A stretch of 64,000 nucleotides of DNA from DASZIT01 sp052143315. GTDB taxonomy: Bacteria; Actinomycetota; Acidimicrobiia; Acidimicrobiales; RAAP-2. The stretch's first letter is position 1; each line of letters begins with the position of its first letter. The translations under genes were made by a program, and so were the position numbers. The DNA lies in NCBI GenBank assembly GCA_052143315.1, contig JBKQTE010000066.1, forward strand, positions 101,968 through 165,967, read 5' to 3'. This document shows, in pieces, positions 60,209 to 64,000 of this stretch. Below the pieces are notes generated by a model. The model was not told where the DNA came from, made no database searches, and worked only from the letters and a program-made list of their open reading frames with translations.

Positions 60209-61501
60209 GTGAGCGGAGACTGCCCGAACCCCGGAGAATTCGGTGCCGACGATCCCGACCCCAGCGACGGAGAGCCCGACGGCCTGCGGGGGTGGATCTC
60301 GCCCGAGGACCGTCTCTGGAGGCACCCGTCCGAGGCCGGATCGCCCGGCGAGGATCCGGTGGCGGGCCCCATGGCCGGGCACCTGTCCGAGGCCGGAACC
60401 CGCCGCGACCGCCGCGGCGCCTGGGTGGTGGGGAGCATGGCGGTGTGCGCCGTCGGCACCCTCCTGGTGTCCGGGCTGGTGATGGCCACCTCCGGAGCCT
60501 CGCCCGGCGCCAGCAGCTCCACCAGCACCACGGAGATGGCCAAGGTGGCGCCGCCCACCACCGAGCCGGGGAGCGCCCAGCTGCTCAGCACCAACGACGA
60601 GGCCCACGCCCTGGCCGCGGTACGACCCTCCCTGGTGGCACTGACCGTCGACCGACCCGGTGGCACGACGACCGCCACCGGCATTATCGCCGAGTCGGGC
60701 GGCGTCATCGTCACCACCATGGCGGCGGTGGCCGGTGCCACCTCCATCCATACCGAGGAGTCCGACGGGACGCGCGAGCCGGTGGCGATGGTCGGCACCG
60801 ACCCCACCTCGGGGATCGCCGTCATGCGGGTCACCACCGACCTTCCGGTGGCCGACTTCGACCTGGCCGACCCGGTACCGGGCACCACCGCCATGGCGGT
60901 GGCGGTGACCGACGGGGCCCGTGCCCCGACCCCCCCGGCATCGGTCTATGCCGGGACGGTCCAGTCGTCCGGGACGGCGGTGGGCGCCGATGCCCCGACG
61001 TCGGTCTTCGCCTCCACGGTGGTGGACACGCCCCTCGACAGCCGCGACGACGGGTGCGCCCTCGTCAACGACCAGGGCCAGGTGACGGGCATCCTCGACA
61101 CCACCGAGACCCTGGGCGGCGGCACGGTGGCGGTGTTCCTCCCGGCGTCGCTGGTCCTCGGGGTCGCTCGCCAGCTGGTGGCCGGGGGGTCCGTCGAGCG
61201 GGGATGGCTCGGGGTCGAGGCCAGCGACGTCGCCGGGGCCGCCGCCGGCGGCGGAGCGGTCGTCGACGTCGTCGACCAGGATGGGCCCGCCGCCCAGGCC
61301 GGGCTCGAGGTCGGCGACACCATCGTGGCGGTGGAGGGGGAGGCGGTGCACTCCATGGCCGAGCTCAGTACCCGCCTCTACGCCGACCTGCCCGGCACCT
61401 GGCTGCAGGTGACCTTCGACCGGGCCGGGACCGAGCGCACCGCCGGCGTGGTGCTGGCCGCCGAGGGCACCGATGCATCGGACGTCGGCGGGTCGCCGTA
61501 G
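60209..61501 (+). CDS. HtrA-like membrane protein without catalytic triad (pseudoprotease) plus PDZ
   Basis: A 430-residue protein. A charged N terminus with a WISPEDRLWRHPSE motif, transmembrane helix near residues 75-95, a trypsin-like domain (about 130-325) and a PDZ domain (330-425; RGWLGVEA, GPAAQAGLEVGDTIVAVEG). Against HtrA, the catalytic His falls on Ala172 (VTTMAAVAG), Asp on Gly202 (DPTSGIAVMRV) and Ser on Asp281 (SRDDGCALVN). It cannot be a serine protease and is probably a binding or regulatory protein. A TACGCT hexamer lies seven bases before the GTG. Confidence 0.85.
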   Translation: MSGDCPNPGEFGADDPDPSDGEPDGLRGWISPEDRLWRHPSEAGSPGEDPVAGPMAGHLSEAGTRRDRRGAWVVGSMAVCAVGTLLVSGLVMATSGASPGASSSTSTTEMAKVAPPTTEPGSAQLLSTNDEAHALAAVRPSLVALTVDRPGGTTTATGIIAESGGVIVTTMAAVAGATSIHTEESDGTREPVAMVGTDPTSGIAVMRVTTDLPVADFDLADPVPGTTAMAVAVTDGARAPTPPASVYAGTVQSSGTAVGADAPTSVFASTVVDTPLDSRDDGCALVNDQGQVTGILDTTETLGGGTVAVFLPASLVLGVARQLVAGGSVERGWLGVEASDVAGAAAGGGAVVDVVDQDGPAAQAGLEVGDTIVAVEGEAVHSMAELSTRLYADLPGTWLQVTFDRAGTERTAGVVLAAEGTDASDVGGSP

Positions 61502-61510
61502 CATGCGGTA

Positions 61511-62749
61511 ATGGCGCCTGACTCCGAGGACATGGGAAACCCCCTGCAATCCCTGCTCGGCGATCTGATGAACATGCTGGGCACCAACGGGCCCGACCAG
61601 TGGGAGATGACCCGGTCCTTCGGCCTGAACGTGGCCACCGGCGGCACACCCGAGCCCAACATCGAGCCGATCGAACGCATCCGGCTCGAGGAGCTGGCCC
61701 GGGTGGCCGAGCTCCACGTCATCGAGGCCACCGGCATGCCGGTGTCGTCCGACGGCCGCCGACTGACCTGCGTGCCGGCCGGCCGGGGCGGGTGGACGGT
61801 ACGGGCCCTCGACTCGTGGCGGCCGGCGCTGACCGCCATGGCCCCCGCCCCCGCCGCACCACCGGCCCCGGCGGCCGGCGCCGGCGACGACCTCCTCGGG
61901 GCGGACCCGACCGGAGGGCTGGGCGAGCTGATCGGCAAGTGGGCCGTCACCATCGGGCCCATGTTCTTCGGGCTGCAGGTCGGGTCGGTGGTGGGCCACC
62001 TGTCCCACCGGGCGCTCGGCCAGTACGTCCTGGCCCTCCCCTGGTCGCCGTCTGACGAGCTTCTCATCGTGACCGGCAACGTGGCCGCCTTCGCCGAGGA
62101 CTGGAGCATCCCCGAGGAGGAGGCCCTGCTGTGGGTGAGCGCCCGCGAGCTCGCCTCCCACGCCGTGCTGTCGCGGCCGTCGGTCCGGACCCGGATGGAG
62201 GAGCTGCTCGCCGAGGTGGCGGCGTCGGTGGCCGCCACCCAGCAAGGGCTGGCCGAGCGCCTCGGAGGCCTGGGAGACCCCTCGGGAGGTTCGGGCATGG
62301 ACCTCGAGTCGCTCCAGGGCATGTTCGGCGATCCCGAGGCGCTGCTCGGCGACCTGCTGACCCCCGAGTCGCAACGCTCTTCGGACCGGCTGACGGCGGT
62401 GGCCGTGGTGGTCGACGCCTACGCCGACCACATCGCCGAGCGGGTGGGGCGGACCCTGGTGGGATCGCACGCCCAGCTGGCCGAAGCCTGGTACCGCCGC
62501 CGGATCGAGCGGGGCAAGGGGGAGGAGGCGGCCGGCGCCCTGTTTGGGCTCGACCTCGACCAAGCACAGGTCGACCGGGGCCGGTCGTTCATCGACGGCG
62601 TCGTCGAACGGGCGGGCGAGGAGTCGCTGGCGCGCCTGTGGGCGTCGTCCCGGAACCTCCCGACCCCCGCCGAAGTGGACGCCCCGGGCCTGTGGCTGGA
62701 GCGGATCAGCCTCCCCGAGCTGGAGGACCCGGGCCCGCCGGCCGGGTGA
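61511..62749 (+). CDS. Zinc-dependent metalloprotease-family protein (DUF2342) lacking HExxH
   Basis: A 412-residue protein of the actinobacterial zincin-like family often placed near F420 or core genes: FGLQVGSVVGHLSHRALGQYVL and LIVTGNVAAFAEDWSI are typical. Where active members have an HExxH helix the sequence is ARELASHAVL, so the first and last zinc ligands are replaced. It is likely non-proteolytic. TAGCAT lies six bases before the ATG. The stop and that of the convergent small gene share one palindrome. Confidence 0.78.
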   Translation: MAPDSEDMGNPLQSLLGDLMNMLGTNGPDQWEMTRSFGLNVATGGTPEPNIEPIERIRLEELARVAELHVIEATGMPVSSDGRRLTCVPAGRGGWTVRALDSWRPALTAMAPAPAAPPAPAAGAGDDLLGADPTGGLGELIGKWAVTIGPMFFGLQVGSVVGHLSHRALGQYVLALPWSPSDELLIVTGNVAAFAEDWSIPEEEALLWVSARELASHAVLSRPSVRTRMEELLAEVAASVAATQQGLAERLGGLGDPSGGSGMDLESLQGMFGDPEALLGDLLTPESQRSSDRLTAVAVVVDAYADHIAERVGRTLVGSHAQLAEAWYRRRIERGKGEEAAGALFGLDLDQAQVDRGRSFIDGVVERAGEESLARLWASSRNLPTPAEVDAPGLWLERISLPELEDPGPPAG

Positions 62750-62761
62750 GCCGGTGGCTCA
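62747..62761. terminator. Palindrome containing both convergent stop codons (zincin / small gene)
   Basis: TGAGCC and GGCTCA flank GGT; TGA ends the plus-strand gene and TCA ends the minus-strand gene. Confidence 0.5.
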
Positions 62762-63094
62762 GTCGGCCACCACGGCCACCTCGGCCACCGTCGGGACGAC
62801 CGGCTCCTCCTCGGGGGTGCCGAGGTCCCACTCGAGGGTGATGTTCTCCCGCTCGGCGTCGCGGACGACCCGCTCGCGGTTCCTCCGGTACTGCGGGTCG
62901 TGCGGCGGCAGCAGGACCAACCGGGCCAGCGTCCGCTGACGGAACTCCTCGATGAGGACGGGGTCGCCGAAGTCCGACTGGACCTCCCAGTGCGGAGCCA
63001 CCGGGCCGAGGTAGACCACGCGGATGTGGCCGACCGGCGGTGGTGGCTCTTCGCTCTCTTCCGGGACGGTCGGTTCGTCGGCGGCCGGGGTCAT
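62759..63094 (-). CDS. Small conserved-looking protein of unknown function
   Basis: A 111-residue protein. An acidic Pro-rich start (ADEPTVPEESEEPPPPVG) precedes a compact region HIRVVYLGPVAPHWEVQSDF then RTLARLVLLPPHDPQYRRNRERV and ITLEWDLG. A good GGAGG site lies before the ATG. It has no membrane segment and I recognise no family. It follows the htrA gene on the same strand after about 35 bases, so it may be co-transcribed with it. Confidence 0.6.
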   Translation of the reverse strand: MTPAADEPTVPEESEEPPPPVGHIRVVYLGPVAPHWEVQSDFGDPVLIEEFRQRTLARLVLLPPHDPQYRRNRERVVRDAERENITLEWDLGTPEEEPVVPTVAEVAVVAD

Positions 63095-63129
63095 GACAGT
63101 GGTTCCTCCTGGATGGCGGCGGGGCCAGC

Positions 63130-64000
63130 CTACCCGCCGCTCGGCGTGGCCCCGAGCGTGACGTCGACGGTCTGCTGGGCAGCCCCGCGGTAGATGCCCA
63201 CCTTCACGTGGTCACCGGGGGACAGCGGGTGGATGGCCGCGGTCAGATCCTCGGCCGTCTCGATGGACGCCCCGTTGAAGGAGACGACGACGTCGTCGGC
63301 CCGGAGCCCGGCCGTGTCCGCCGGGCTCCCCGCCTCCACCGACGCCACCAGCGCCCCGGTCGACGGGGTCAGGTGGTCCTGGAGCTGGAGGGAGGGGGTG
63401 ACGGTCTCCACCGTGACGCCCATGTAGGCGGAGTTGGCCACCGGCGCCGGCTGAGGACTCGAGTTGCCGGCGCCGCCGGGGCCGCCCTGGCGGAGATCGG
63501 CCAGACGGGGCTTGACCGAGTCGATGGCGATGGCGAAGCCGATGTTCTGGGCGGGGGCGTTCCCCGAGCTGCTGGATGCCACCGCCGTGTTCATCCCGAT
63601 CACCTGGGCCTGGGTGTTCACCAGGGGTCCACCGGAGTTCCCCGGATTGATGGCGGCGTCGGTCTGGATCAGGCCGACCAGGGACTCGGTCTGGCCGCTG
63701 TCGTTCTCGGCGGTGAGCGACCGGTTTTTTGCGGAGACGATCCCCTCGGTGACGGTGGGGCCGCCGGCCAGGGCCAGGGCGTTGCCGATGGCCAGCACGG
63801 AGTCGCCCACCTGGGCCTGGTCAGAGTTTCCGAAGGTCACCGTCGGAAGATTCGACGCGTGGTCGATCTGCACCAGGGCCAGGTCCTCGTCGGGGTCGGT
63901 GCCGACCACGTGGGCAGCCAGGGCGTTGGTCTGGCCGAACAGGGTCACCGTCACCGTGGTGGCTCCGGCGACGACGTGGTTGTTGGTGAGGATCTCACCG
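63130..64000 (-). CDS. HtrA/DegP-like serine protease, 5' end outside the window
   Basis: The frame is open to the window edge. The visible 289 codons hold the whole triad: His in ILTNNHVVAGA, Asp in DEDLALVQID and Ser in NPGNSGGPL, then a PDZ domain (YMGVTVETV, GSPADTAGLRADDVVVSFNG). Such proteases act on misfolded exported proteins. It has all the residues that the HtrA-like gene at 60209 has lost, so the two may act as an active/inactive pair. Confidence 0.9.
   Translation of the reverse strand, partial: GEILTNNHVVAGATTVTVTLFGQTNALAAHVVGTDPDEDLALVQIDHASNLPTVTFGNSDQAQVGDSVLAIGNALALAGGPTVTEGIVSAKNRSLTAENDSGQTESLVGLIQTDAAINPGNSGGPLVNTQAQVIGMNTAVASSSSGNAPAQNIGFAIAIDSVKPRLADLRQGGPGGAGNSSPQPAPVANSAYMGVTVETVTPSLQLQDHLTPSTGALVASVEAGSPADTAGLRADDVVVSFNGASIETAEDLTAAIHPLSPGDHVKVGIYRGAAQQTVDVTLGATPSGG

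Overview
The window looks like chromosomal DNA of a high-GC actinobacterium, most probably of the class Acidimicrobiia. This is inferred from family content: mycothiol-type DinB proteins, an F420-type PPOX protein, a class E sortase, a wax ester synthase (WS/DGAT), an UPF0182 membrane protein, DivIVA/MreB proteins and an initiator tRNA without an encoded CCA. Many core genes begin a few bases after a TANNNT -10 hexamer with no ribosome binding site, which points to leaderless mRNAs. Mobile or accessory genes more often have strong GGAGG-type sites.

Layout. 0-3 kb: an ECF transporter operon (ecfT end, fused double ATPase, S component). 3.0-10.7 kb: an accessory island bounded by an 84-bp direct repeat of the 3' end of an acyl-CoA dehydrogenase gene. 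It carries a PPOX enzyme, duplicated small membrane proteins, an IS1634-like element inserted into the 3' end of a gene, a VOC protein, and a TetR regulator with a clear operator. 10.7-16.6 kb: acyl-CoA dehydrogenase, cold-shock protein, and divergent cysS/valS sharing one palindromic -10 element. 16.6-21.7 kb: a branched-chain-amino-acid-type ABC importer with fused LivH-LivM permease. 21.9-31 kb: membrane-anchored esterase divergent from WS/DGAT, a beta-propeller lipoprotein, a UvrD-like helicase, a small acidic protein and sortase E.

29.9-36.1 kb is the most interesting functional block: a reactive-sulfur locus. It holds a CoA-disulfide reductase fused to rhodanese, a small Cys-rich protein, a CsoR-family repressor with the two Cys but not the copper-binding His (CstR-like, persulfide-sensing type), two identical palindromic operators, a methyltransferase, sulfide:quinone oxidoreductase, a one-cysteine DsrC-like protein and DsrE2. 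A VapBC module sits inside it, between partial duplications of the locus. 36.3-43.9 kb: two ABC-2 exporters, an SDR, mycothiol-related DinB proteins, and a divergent pair in which one side is an ArsR-SRPBCC-DinB fusion while the other has ArsR and SRPBCC as separate overlapping genes.

44-51.8 kb is accessory and decayed: two secreted hydrolases, an AbiEii 3'-end relic, a MarR gene cut by an IS5-family element, an intact AbiEi/AbiEii pair, an ArdC-like pseudogene, an integrase N-terminal relic and the initiator tRNA gene (a probable old integration site). 52-64 kb is core: UPF0182, a DivIVA-domain protein with a phage-head-like Cys motif at its C terminus, PDZ-Lon(S16) protease, HEAT protein, MreB, an HtrA-like protein that has lost its whole catalytic triad, a zincin homologue without HExxH, and a normal HtrA protease cut by the window edge.
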